NCBI GenBank assembly: GCA_018466975.1
Contig: CM031556.1
Coordinates: 496,001 to 560,000, forward strand
Length of the DNA: 64,000 nt
DNA from: Sparassis latifolia
Lineage: Eukaryota; Basidiomycota; Agaricomycetes; Polyporales; Sparassidaceae
Direction of reading: 5' to 3'
This document shows positions 50,006-61,022 of the stretch, piece by piece (the stretch's first letter is position 1; every line of letters begins with the position of its first letter). The translations under genes were made by a program, and so were the position numbers. Below the pieces are notes generated by a model, which worked only from the letters and a program-made list of their open reading frames with translations, searched no databases and was not told the origin of the DNA.

Positions 50006-52825
50006 TCAAACGAAGAATTGGGTGCTAAAGAAATCGTGGTTAGTGCAAGTAGCGACGGAGGAAGAACGAACGCCTACTGGACGCGGCTAGCAGCGTGCAC
50101 CTCCATCTCTTCCATTTTGTACGAATTGAGTTCCTCCTTGATGCGTTGCGCAAGAGCAGGAGTCAGGCGGCTCCAAGTCGCAGGCTCGCTGCGCCTGTCG
50201 TATACAGTCGCCGGGAAGGTATCATAGACGGACAAGTTGGTCGCAAACGCCAACCGCTTGGCTGGTGCCGTGGCCGACCTCTGAGCGAGGGAAGGAGGGT
50301 TTGGGGAGAATATGGTGGAGAGTGCCGGTGCTGATGAGTTGGGGTGGCTGAACAACGCCTTGTCCGCAACTGGAACGCTAGCGCTACTTGTGTCGTGCTT
50401 CGAAGGCTCAACAGAAAGGCTATTAGTATCGAACGACAACGGAGGTAATGAAGGGTTAGGAGACGTGTGTCCGTTTGTTGGATGTCTGTGGATGCCATCG
50501 ATGTGATCTGGATCTTGCGATGGTAGTAGCGCAAGGGCTCCAAGCTCGCCAACATGAGTGGGAACGGAGTCGTAAGAGTTGGCGCGCCCTCTGGTAAACG
50601 CAGGATTAGGATGCTGCAGGTAAACATCCTGCTCGTAGCTAGTCCCATCTGCCCGAGCTGTATAAGACACTGTGAGAGATACACATAATGGAGGAGAACA
50701 ACTAACTTTTCAAAATGCCTTTCTTCGGCCTTCGTGCCTTCTCAATGCTCCTCCGTACATTGATCGCCCAGGGCTCCATCTCCTCACCATCGTCCAGGTG
50801 GGCGTTCTCAAAGTCGGCCCTGATGGTGACGTCCTCGTCCTCCTGCCCCTCACCCCAATCTTCATCATCGTCCCATCCATCCATGGAATAGTTGTGCGCC
50901 TGGTGATCGCCAGGAACCCCATCGCTGTCCCCATCACTATCCGAATCATCATCCTCAATCACAAGCCCCATCCCGACCTCGTTCACCCTGGCTGCAGGAG
51001 CATTCTCACCTTGACGGGTAGTAGTATTTTTCTCCCATGTTGTCGGAACCGCAGCTGAGTCTCCTCCTGCTTGTTGTTGAGCGGCGGCGGCGGCAGCTGC
51101 AGCAGTAGCGCGAGCCTCCTGCTCCGCTTTCGCCTTAGCCGCAGCCTCGGCGTTGCTCTTCAACGTGTGCTGTCGCGCAAGTCTCGCAGCAGGACTCAGC
51201 CCAGCGAAGTCCGGCCCCGAAGTCCAGTCGGAACGGTCGAGCTCAGCGGTGACATGGGAGACACTCGCCTCCGCAGCAACCCCCTTCTCTCCCTTCTTCT
51301 TGTTTTTCTTGCCCCCGCCCTCATCATCGTCCTTGTCCTTCTTATCCTTGAATAGAGAGGTGATGCCCGCCAGCGAGTTTCGCCGGGCCATCTTTCCGAT
51401 AGCTCCCAGCCGGCGGATCACCATGGAGGCAGAGGACATCGTGGACGACAGCGAAATGTTATCGGTGGAGCGATTCAGTCGAGAGTTGAAGAGGGAACGC
51501 GATTTCTTCTTCTGCACTGTCGCAGTAGACTCATCATCGCCAGCCAACACCGCCTGCGAACTGCCGCCAGCGTTGGAGTTGCCCGCACGGGAAGGACCGC
51601 TCTTCACGGGCACATCCTCGTTCTCGTCCTCTTCTCGCAAAGTAGCATTCGCGTTCAGTGACAGCGCACGCCGCAGGCGTCCCTTCAGCCCTCCACTGCG
51701 CACCCCAGGTGCATGCGTACTCTCATCCAGCATTGCGGCGAGATCGCTATCGTCGCGCGATTTGCGCCGATCAACCGGAGGCGTGAAATTGCCCTGCGAT
51801 AACGGTGACGGCTTGCGCAGCGTCGCCGTTGCGTGCGGCATTGACGTGGATGACGCCGTCGATACTGTTGAGGGCCGAGGCGCGGCCGATGAGTTCGAGG
51901 ATGACGAATTCGTGCGCGTATGTACGCTATGCGGACGCGGTGACGAGGCGCTGGATACCTGCGAATTGACCGAGGTCACGGATCCCCCTCTGCCATGGCC
52001 ATTACTGACGGAGGACTTGGAGCTACTGTGTCCGGGCGGTGCAGCCGGGCTGCTGCTCCCACCGCCAGTCGGACCCTGCGTGCTATTGGTCCGCGGCCGA
52101 TGGCTGCCCGAAGCGGTCGAACCCGAGTTGACGGACGTTGAGGAACCTGCGGCATCGGCGCGAGCGTATGGGGGCTGGAAGGTACCCATTTGTGGGCCGG
52201 ACCGCCATTCTCCATTGCCTGGCTGCTGGGGCTCTGGATTGGACGATCCCTGGCGCTGTGGACGACGATAGGGATGAAAGCCACCGTACTGGTCACCGGG
52301 TGTGGCAGGGTAGCCGTTGGGAAGCTGCGAGGGGTGTGGTGGGGGCGTGCCGCTGGGGAAGGTGTTGAAGCCCGCCGCCATCTGGTTGAGGGCGAAGTAG
52401 TCGCTCGAGTTGGCCGCGCTGTTCCGACTACGCTGGCTGCTTATTTGTGGGGGCACATGGGGCATCTGATGGGCTTGCTGAGCGTTGTACATCATTTGCC
52501 AATGGGCCCACTGCGCGAATTGGGCGTTGGCGGGATCGTAGTAGCCCGACTGAGGATGCATCTGGGGTTGTCCCTGCATTGGGTATGGCTGATTTTGGTA
52601 GAATGCAGGATAGAACTGCTGTGATGGAGACCACCCTGCCTGCTGCTGCTGAACCGGATACGGATAAGGCTGCTGCTGGGGAATGGGCGAAGGTATGGGA
52701 GACTGATCGTTAGCAGGAGAAGATCGCTGGCGAGGAACCGATGCATTGATAGGATTCGGGGAAGGTGAAGCGTCCATTGTGAGATCTCTAGGTGGATGCC
52801 AGTCTTGGGTCACAAGAACGGCCAT
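50006..52825 (-). CDS. Bni4-like low-complexity scaffold protein
   Basis: Three exons on the minus strand (52825-50707, 50657-50078, 50024-50006), about 905 residues. Start taken at MAVLVTQDWHPPRDL, the first ATG of the frame. The first two thirds are Gln/Pro/Ser-rich (prion-like tracts QQQPYPYPVQQQQ, YDPANAQFAQWAHWQMMYN). Basic/hydrophobic patches follow (GGLKGRLRRALSLNANA, MARRNSLAGITSLFKDKK). The C-terminus is the conserved part: KRLAFATNLSVYDTFPATVY, then YDRRSEPATWSRLTPALAQR, IKEELNSYKMEEMEVHAASR and, through the last 19-nt exon, VHTQFFV. I associate this end with fungal Bni4-type bud-neck/septum scaffolds that bind PP1 (KRLAF is a near-RVxF motif); that assignment is from memory. Confidence 0.6.
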
Positions 52826-53619
52826 GGACTGCGATTGAGCAGGGACGGCTGAAGCTTGACTGCCAGCACCAGCGAGTTGAGAGCGATGAAAGGTCGTGGA
52901 CGTGGTCGTCGGCGTCGTGAACGGGAGAGAAAGTAAATACAACCGTCAGATACGCTCAGAGAGCGGACAATGGACGCACAACGACGCTGGCAAACTTTTT
53001 TAAGGAGAGAAGGAAAAGGAATGAGGCGGAAGAGGGGCTAGATGGGGTACAGTCGACTAAGGACTGTAGCAGACGACGGGGAGAACACCGTCAACGACGA
53101 CGACAGCGAGCTCAACGAGCACAACCGTTCCTCCCGACCGCGAGCCACCGAACAAATAAGTACAAGCATTGCCGGAATCTGGTCCCTGGATACACATTTA
53201 CTTCAAACTCCGCACCTCCGCCCTGGGTCCTCCAAAGGAGTCCGGAGATTCGGCAGCCTTCCCCGCTCTACTCCGCCGGGTATTTTCTGATGTTCCGTGA
53301 ATATATTTTACCCGGTGCCGTCGATCTGCCAGTGAGGACGTAGCAACATTGAACAAGGCAGGCTGAACGTGGGTGCAGAGCTGATGCCTCGCAGAAGTAT
53401 TTGCACACCTTCGCAGCACGAGAGCACACAGGCCCTTTCCAGGTCATTCGAAAGAGGAACTTCGCATTAATCTTGCGGACCATCCTCTCCTCCATGAGAA
53501 GCAACCCATCTCAGATCTAAATACCCACGCGTTATCTCGCTCGACCGCGGTGTCAGTCAGCGAAGAGATAACCAGGCATGTAGTGATTCGAATACATTTC
53601 TTCAATTCTTTCTCCTTCA
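52826..53619. other. Divergent promoter region
   Basis: About 0.8 kb between the Bni4-like and amidase starts. The open frame continuing upstream of 52825 to 52942 lacks an ATG and is taken as leader. Nothing else supported. Confidence 0.4.
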
Positions 53620-55878
53620 ATGCCTGACCAGGACTGGAAGACTATCTGCACCTCGCGGAAGAAAAAACAGAACGACTCGATTCCCCCAGAGTGGCTGATC
53701 GAGACTCCCGCCGACTACCAGTCGAATGTCCTCGAAATACCTAGCACTTGCGGACTGCTGACCCCCCACGAGCTCGAAATAACTGACACAGATATCGAGG
53801 TTCTACTCCACAAGCTGCGCTCCGCAGAATGGTCCTCCACCGAGGTGACAACCGCGTTCTACAAGCGCGCCATCATAGCCCACCAGCTTGTTCGTGTCCT
53901 GTCTGCTCACATCTGTCCGCAATTTTGATCTCCGTATATTTCACAGACCAACTGTCTCACCGAGATATTTGTGCCGCGCGCTCTCGCCCGCGCGAAGGAG
54001 GTAGACGATCATCTTAGAACCACCGGGATGCCCATCGGGTCCCTGCATGGTCTTCCTATCTCCCTCAAGGATCAATTCTCCATCAAAGGGCTCGAGACTA
54101 TCATGGGTAACGCGGCCTTAGCATGTACATATTGAAACCGGCTTGTTGACTCCCTTTGCAGGATACGCCGGGTGGATCGGCCGCTACGCGGAGTCCGACA
54201 GCGTCCTGGTCGAGATCCTGTACGAATGCGGCGCGGTGCCTTTCGTACGCACAAATGTCCCGCAGACGCTGATGGTATAATCCCGCCCGCTATCTGCTTG
54301 CACTGCCCGTCAATTAAATTGTATGGCCGCCACAGTGGGGTGAGACATACAACAATGTGTTCGGCCGCACGACGAACCCGTACAACCGGTACATGACCCC
54401 GGGCGGGTCCTCCGGCGGCGAGGGCGCGCTCATCGCTCTGCGCGGTAGCCCCCTAGGCGTCGGCACCGACATCGGCGGGTGAGCATCGCCGCTGTGTCCA
54501 TCCGCTAATATCGTGCGCTCACCGGTGGGAACCAGGTCCGTGCGCATTCCGAGCGCGTTCTGCAACCTGTACGGGCTGCGCCCCTCGTACGAGCGTTTCC
54601 CGTATTGCAACACTTTGAATGCGGCCGAGGGCCAGGAGTCCATCTCCTCCGTCCTCGGGCCCATGGCGAATTCCCTGGCCGCTGTCAAGATCTTTGCCAA
54701 GGCTATCATTGACGCGCGGCCCTGGCGCAAAGACCCCCTTGCGGTCAGGAAGGAGTGGTCCGAGCGCGAGTACGCGCTCGCAGAGCACGGAAACGGCGTG
54801 AATATGTGTTTCGCCATCATGTGGGACAATTTAGTTGTGAAACCTCACCCGCCTTTGCGCCGTGCAATGGAAATGGTGAAGAAGGCGCTTGAGGCTGCCG
54901 GGCATACAGGTAACGTCTGGGAAGAATGAACTAACTGCCGTCGTGATTTTGACCGCGCTTTTGCTGTGTTACAGTCATTGATTGGGAGCCGCACCGCCAT
55001 ATGGACATATACAGGAATGCGGTTAGTATCATTCGTGTAAAAATACCACGCCGGAAACTGAAGTCGATGGTTTTGCAGGAGAATATATTCGCAGCGGACG
55101 ATGGGTACGACTATCGCGCGGCATGTGAACTTTCCGGCGAGCCTCTCCTGCAAACCATGAGCCCCGCCACTGACGCACACAAATACGCTCTGGACGAGCC
55201 GATGGCGCGCACAATCGTCGGGGAGCGCCGGCACGTTAACGCCTGGGAGGTGGGTCTCCCGCTGCGTCAAACAAAGACCTGACGGACTGAATACGGTTTC
55301 ACGTCCATCAGCTGTGGCAGCTGCACAAGGAAAAGCGCGCGATCAGGAAGTCGCATCTCGACCACTGGGAGGCGACCGCGACCAGGACTGGGACTGGCCG
55401 TCCCGTGGACGCCATTATTAGCCCCGTGGCGCCGTACACCGCGTGCCCGCACGGCTGCAACTCGCACGTAGCATCCCTCTTCGCCAGCTTCCCCCACTGA
55501 CAAAGATTGCGTTCTGCAGCGATGCGTTCTATACGACATTCTGCAATGCACTCGATTATACGAGTTGCGCGTTCCCGGTAACGTATGCGGATGCGGCGCT
55601 CGACGGCGCGCAGGCCCCGCACGCGTTCTATAATCACGAAGACGAGGCCATATACAAACTATGTGCGTGTACCTGCAGATCTATCCCACGTGTATCACTC
55701 ACAGCTGACGTGTTTTGGGCGTATTCGGCGTGTTTGACGGGCGATCGCAGACGATCCCAAGCTGTTCCATGGTTGCCCTGTGGGCCTGCAGCTTATTGGA
55801 CAGACGCAGGAGGAGGAGGGCGTCATTGCATTGACGGGGGTAGTGGACCAGGCCCTCAAAGCACTGGGGAAGAAGTGA
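53620..55878 (+). CDS. Amidase (amidase-signature family, acetamidase-like)
   Basis: About nine exons. N-terminus MPDQDWKTICTSRKKKQNDS; then LTPHELEITDTDIEVLLHKL, VPRALARAKEVDDHL, GLPISLKDQFSIKG (catalytic Lys), TPGGSSGGEGALIALRGSPL (cis-Ser of the Ser-cisSer-Lys triad), VGTDIGGSVRIPSAFCNLYG (nucleophile Ser), SSVLGPMANSLAAVK, ISPVAPYTACPHG and PKLFHGCPVGLQLIGQ. All three triad residues are visible. Such enzymes hydrolyse short amides to acid plus ammonia, feeding nitrogen metabolism. Around 55480 the splice pattern is odd: keeping frame needs a 38-nt intron (55473-55510) that leaves a six-residue insertion before DAFYTTFCNALDY. Convergent with the FAD enzyme next door, 115 bases between stops. 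Confidence 0.88.
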
Positions 55879-55993
55879 AGATGTATAGGCCACATTGTGA
55901 CATTAGTCTACACATGCAACAGAAAGCCACAGAACAGGGATCATTCAAAATCCTCGATGAAAGAGACCCATGGATCGCAGCACTGACCGCAGA

Positions 55994-57765
55994 TCACATG
56001 AAGCGCGATATCATGTCGTCCACACTCGCCGCCTTCCAACGCTTCTCTGTGACCCGTAGAATGTCCGGGAACCATGCCTCTATTTCACCCTCGCGCCCGA
56101 GAACCATGTACGCAAGCGCCTTCCCGCTCATCCACGCGTGCACCATCCCCTCGCCCGTGTACCCCGCAGCAATCCACTCCCCTGGCGGGGCCAGCGCCGC
56201 ACCCTCCTTCGTGGCTATCTTTGGAGCCGGTTGCGCGCGTCCTGAGACTTTGGGCGGCACACGCCCGACCCAGGGCAGGCCGTCGACGGAGATGGCGAGC
56301 ACTCCACTCCACTGAGCCTTCGTGCGCCCTATCCCCCATTGAGTACTTTCCACCGACTCAGAGATTCGTGCCTCCTCTCCCCAGTGTTCCGGCCCAAAGT
56401 ACAGCGGAAGGGCGCCCGCGAGGTGTGCAGCGGCGGCGAAGTTGTACTCCGAGTCGTCCGCGAACCCGAGCTCGGGCAGCCCGTCGCTGACAGCCACCGC
56501 CCAGGCGCCGCCAAACATGAGCTCGTGCTCGTCCGTCGGGAGCTGTGTGAGGTAGTCGTACCCAGTCGTACCGCGATAGAAGACGTACGAGCGCCCGCCG
56601 TCGTGTGTTGACGCGCTCAGCGACGAGCCTGGGCGCTGCACGGTCATTACCCCGCGTGCGGGTATCACCTTGGCACGCAGGGGGGCGAGCAGGTGAGAAA
56701 CCCAGCCGTTGGTTGCGTGGACGACGTGTGGAGTCGTGATGCTGCCGTGCGGTGTGGTAAGTGTGTAGTGGGGAGCGGACGCGGTCGAGGCATGGATCGC
56801 GGTGCAGGGTGTTCGTGTTGCAATGTGGAACCTGCGGACGGCCGTAATTGACGCAGTGATGACTAGGATGTCGAGTTGCTACTCACTGAGAAGGGTATCG
56901 GTCGAGCAATTTGGCTAGCAGCGACGTAACGAAACGATAAGGATGTATAGCTCCGCCTGGATTTCGAATGCATCCTACAGCCTGCTCGCCTAGGCAGAAT
57001 TTCTGGAGTCGCAGATTGCGTCAACGAAACACTGACTCGAAAATTTGCGAAGTAACACAGATGAAAGTCACGAATTCGTAGATGGCAGGACGCACCATTT
57101 TAGCTTCACTACCGTCATACGATTCGAAACCGGAGGCTTCGACTGGCATGTCGTTCTTCCACTTTGCGAGGTTCTCCTTCGCCTCGGCGAAGCCCTCTGT
57201 ATTCGCATACACATCCAAGTGTTCCGTCTCACGAACCTGCGAGACCTTAAGGATGTCCTCAGCTAAAGCGACACGCCTGAACTCGCGCAAGTGCTCTAAG
57301 CGGAACCTGATCATGATCTCCGCCGCGCGTTCGCCGTATCTCTCCTTCAGCTCGCTGTAGTCGTGGTAAAGCGGGGCGTTGATATGCCCGCCATTTCTGC
57401 AGAGACACACGTTATGCCTAGACATGCTACGTTAAGGCGGGGCGTGCGTACCTCGCTGTGGCGCCCGAGCAGACGTCGCGTGCCTCGAGCATGACTACCT
57501 TCAATGAGCTGTCCAGCCCCAGCAGGGTGTACGCGACAGACGCGCCGGTGATGCCAGAGCCAATAATCACCACGTCTGCGTGGTCCGGCAGAGGGTCGCC
57601 ATCGGAAGAGATGGGCGATGGGGGGTCCATCCAGAAGGGGCGGGTGGGATTGGGAACGGGGAGACCGGGTGGAGTAGCGATGCGGTCTGCGAGGAGGTCG
57701 TAGGTCTTGCTGAGGTGAATGCCCGCCTCGAGAACGAGTCGCGCTTTGGAGAACAGGTTGCCCAT
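55994..57765 (-). CDS. FAD-dependent amine oxidoreductase (DAO family)
   Basis: Multi-exon gene on the minus strand, about 500 residues. After MGNLFSKARLVLEAGIHLSK comes the dinucleotide-binding signature ADVVIIGSGITGASVAYTLL (GxGxxG) and VVMLEARDVCSGATARNGGH, which matches the FAD-binding start of fungal DAO enzymes. Later blocks: LGEQAVGCIRNPGGAIHPYR, VVHATNGWVSHLLAPLRAKV, VIPARGVMTVQRPG, WGIGRTKAQWSGVLAISVDG, PWVGRVPP, WIAAGYTGEGMVHAWMSGKA. The family oxidises amino acids, sarcosine-like or other amines. Pairing with an amidase fits nitrogen scavenging but is only positional. Intron edges between 57070 and 56930 are approximate. Confidence 0.85.
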
Positions 57766-58534
57766 GCTTGCTGTCTAGAGACGCTGCCCGTGAGAGACCT
57801 AGCGCTGCTCGATATTGCGCTCAGTTCTTGGACTTCATTTCCGCGGGCTGATCCCAGGGCTGATCCTAGACTTGCCGCAGACTTTGATTCGTGTTGTGCA
57901 ACTTGTTTCGGCCAAATATTTGCCTAGGCGCGACATGCAAACGAAACCGCTCAGGCGAATCCAAAGTATTGAGCAGCCTAGCCACGCCAGAGAGGAATAG
58001 AGACGCAAGTCGGGTGCGTGATGCCGTGCCATGTACTCGCTGCTAGCAGGTCGTACTCAAAGTCGCGCTCGATGGCGACTTGTAGTCTCCCGAAGGCAGA
58101 TGGTAGACAATCTGCTTCAACCTTCGTGCCTCTGGATATCCGTGTCTGACGCGACTTGTCGCGCGGACGACGAGCTCGAGCAGCCTCGCGCACGGTGCAT
58201 GCCGGCGTCGGCCTAGTTGTTCCGCTGCATTGCGCGAGTCTCTGCTGAGATCGACGACCATCTGGCTGGATCCTGTGGACGTAGCAAAGTTGGCGAATAA
58301 CGACACTGCCATGCATGCGCCTACCGTGGAACGACTCTGTCCTTTGGTGTGCCGTTCACTCTTGCTCCTGCTGACTCCGGACCCTTTTTCTCGCTGAGCG
58401 TTGGACATGTCGCAGACCCTTGAAGCGATAAGTAACTGATGACCAGCATGTTTCCATGGTCTCCCATCCTTCCCGCGTGAAGGCAATCATCGTAACTAAT
58501 GGTGATCACCGTGTAAAAAATGTCCACAATTCAC
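57766..58534. other. Intergenic region with one doubtful gene
   Basis: On the minus strand a frame begins MSNAQREKGSGVSRSKSERH at 58408 and runs through VVDLSRDSRNAAEQL and YPEARRLKQIVYHLPSGDY to about 58043, with possible introns. It has no recognised domain and ends at element copy B, so it may be a remnant. Confidence 0.3.
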
Positions 58535-60345
58535 AACCGCGCTGACTCGCAGATGGTCTCAAGCGAAGCTCTGTGTGTTGCGGCAATAGCAGTCTCCGTG
58601 AGTGTTAAGATACGGGAAATATCAGACGTTATACGATAGACAGACTCAACTACGAAGACAGGATACAGTATGCGTGGACAATCAAAGAGTACAAGATTCG
58701 GCGCACGTTGGTTTCCCCGCCGCGCTGGTCGTGGGCGTCGGCGGGTACTTATCCCGAGGGCCACGAAAAGGCCTGCGCCAGGACCGACGAGCGAAACCGC
58801 ACGTCGGCCCGTACCTCGGGGACGCACCTTATATCCTTGGCCCACCCACCACCTCTTGCTCATTGCCGGTATTGCTGTCATGGCCTTCGCTGGTCTTGAC
58901 CCACCACCCGCCCCAGCCGCCTGCTAAAGTCCATCAGTCGTCGTTAATCTTGCCCGCACACCTGCCACATTGTCTTCGGTTGGTCTTGCCCACCACCCGC
59001 CCCAACCACCTGCTAATGTGCATCAGTCGTCGTTAATCTTGCCCGCTCGCCCGCCACATTGTCTTCGGTTGGTCTTGCCCACCACCCGCCCCAACCACCT
59101 GCCAATGTGCATCAGTCGTCGTTAATCTTGCCCGCTCGCCCGCCACATTGTCTTCGGTTGGTCTTGCCCACCACCCGCCCCAACCACCTGCTAATGTGCA
59201 TCAGTCGTCGTTAATCTTGCCCACCCACCCGCCGTCTTCAGTTGGTCTTGCCCGCCACCCGCCCCAACCACCTGCTAAAGTCCGTCAGTCGTCGTCAATC
59301 TTGCCCACCCGCCCACCACGTTTTCTTCAGTTGGTCTTGCCCACCACCCGCCCCAACCGCCTGCAAACATTAGTAGTCTTGCCCGCCCACCCGTCGTCTT
59401 CAGTTGGTCTTGGCCACCACCCTCCCCAACCACCTGCGAATGTTGTCAGTCGTCGTTAATCTTGCCCACCAACGCGTCCGCTTGTGTTCAGTTGGTCTTG
59501 CCACCACCCGCCCCAACTTGAACGTCCACCAGTCTTCCTCCTAGTAGTCTTCAGTTGGTCTTGGCCACCCTCCCGCCCCAACCGTCTTCAAGTGTCGTCA
59601 GTCTTTGCCGGTGTTGCCCACCCACCCGCCTGAATTCTTGCTGATGTCGCTGTTGTCGAATTGTCTTTCCTTGTTTCTCTTGTTGTTGCTCTTGAAGTGT
59701 CTTGCTGTAGTGGCTGATGGTGTCCGCGAGTCAGCATGTGGAGCAGAGACGACCGTGGCCACAATGACGAACGTACCTCTTGCGTGGCCATCTGTGCTTA
59801 GCACACCTGCGAGCTGAAGACGTTGATGGGCAGTGGCAGTGGAGGCGACATGCAAGAGCAAGAAACGGAGGAAGGAGAGGGCAGGTGAGTAGCGCTTTGA
59901 CAGGAAAGGACGGTGGACATACATGTTCGAGTTTAAGGTGTGTTACGAGTTTTAGCGCCCTATTTATGCCTTTCCGTTGTTGCGCACGGACCATTGTGAC
60001 TCAGAAACAGGTGGCTGTATGGCTGACAGTTCAACTGGTACCTCCTTGGTACCTCCCATTGTTTTCCTAAATTCCTTTCATCGCATCCGCCACATCTCAG
60101 CGTTCAAGCCTATGTGGGTCGCCTCGAGTGCTGTTTAAATACCCATTTCTTTGTGCTATCTACTCAATGCTCTTCAGTGCATAGAACTCCCAACTTCCAG
60201 ATCGCAACCCCTCGTGAGGAAGCCCTGAATTGGAAGAGAGCTCATGGCGGCGGAGAAGTGTGGCGACGAAACGCGTCCTGGTCACGTGGATTGGTGTGAC
60301 GCTACGTGACGCCACGCGTCTCAGCACCTCACTCTTGTCACGCTG
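58535..60345 (-). mobile_element. Dispersed 1.8-kb element, copy B (inverted relative to copy A)
   Basis: Reverse-complement match to 12258-14065 with the same landmarks in opposite order: CAACTACGAAGACAGGATAC, GACGCACCTTATATCC, the minisatellite, the CGAACGTACCTCTTGCG segment, CCATTGTGACTCAGAAACAG, CCTGGTCACGTGG. Divergence is moderate. Differences include a region near 60040 (GTACCTCCTTGGTACCTCCC)  absent from copy A. Edges are where similarity stops; no terminal inverted repeat or target duplication was identified. Confidence 0.7.
58885..59605. repeat. 84-bp minisatellite in element copy B
   Basis: Nine or ten units, C-rich on the plus strand (CCCACCACCCGCCCCAACC core), the mirror of the array at 12985-13735. 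G-quadruplex potential is therefore on the minus strand here. Confidence 0.85.
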
Positions 60346-60611
60346 CGTGCCACTGTCTGGTTCTGAATCTTATAATTAACGACGACAGCCACTTCTGCAA
60401 AGCTAGGTTCTTGAATTGTTTCTGTCGCGTATAGACCGCTTCTAGTACGACGGAAAACGTAATTAGGCCCGGCACTTGCTGCGTCGGACCTCACGGATGG
60501 CACACTGTGGCTTGGTGCATCTCCAGGAGTCGGCGGCATTAGACTTGAATAGAAAGAGTTATACAACGAGGTCCGGGAAGCAATCGCGTCTGGAAACGGT
60601 AGACAACTCAT
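60321..60611 (-). CDS. Doubtful gene fragment abutting element copy B
   Basis: Minus-strand frame MSCLPFPDAIASRTSLYNSF through SLMPPTPGDAPSHSVPSVRS and LYATETIQEPSFAEVAVVVN, ending a few codons inside the element edge (TVARSVTRVRC). An upstream piece at 60831-60660 (MNLDQRYPHEK, then LDTILLQDNRDAYTHLNF) might be an earlier exon. No domain recognised. The stop appears to be supplied by the element, so this may be a gene cut by its insertion. Confidence 0.3.
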   Translation of the reverse strand: MSCLPFPDAIASRTSLYNSFYSSLMPPTPGDAPSHSVPSVRSDAASAGPNYVFRRTRSGLYATETIQEPSFAEVAVVVNYKIQNQTVARSVTRVRC

Positions 60612-61022
60612 GCCACTGTCAGAGTAATTTGAACGCTTGAATTTCCTAACCTCGGGAAACCACGCTGCAAAAATTCAAATGGGTATAAGCGTCTCTGTTA
60701 TCCTGAAGGAGAATCGTATCGAGCGCTAAGCGGCGCTTTAGTATGTGGCAGTCAATCCGGGTCTCACTCCTATTCTCCGACCGACTTACCTTTTCATGTG
60801 GATATCTCTGATCGAGATTCATTGCGTACACTGATCAAGGCGACACGCAGGGGTGCATGGATTTCCAGAACTAATACACATCCCGGATTACACGAGAATA
60901 CAAATCATGCACGCTTCGCACAGTATCACAGTCCGAGCAGAGGCCCATCCAATTTGGAGTTCGTCGAGCGGCACACAGCCGGAAAACTGTACACAGATCG
61001 TACCGCAGTGGGGTTGTGCCAG

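Noticed and set aside
51153..52271. 372-codon plus-strand frame
   Set aside because: Antisense to the Bni4-like gene; no domain, and low-complexity composition complements the sense strand.
55443..56315. 290-codon plus-strand frame
   Set aside because: It fuses one amidase exon with intron and antisense of the FAD enzyme; only the first part is real coding sequence.
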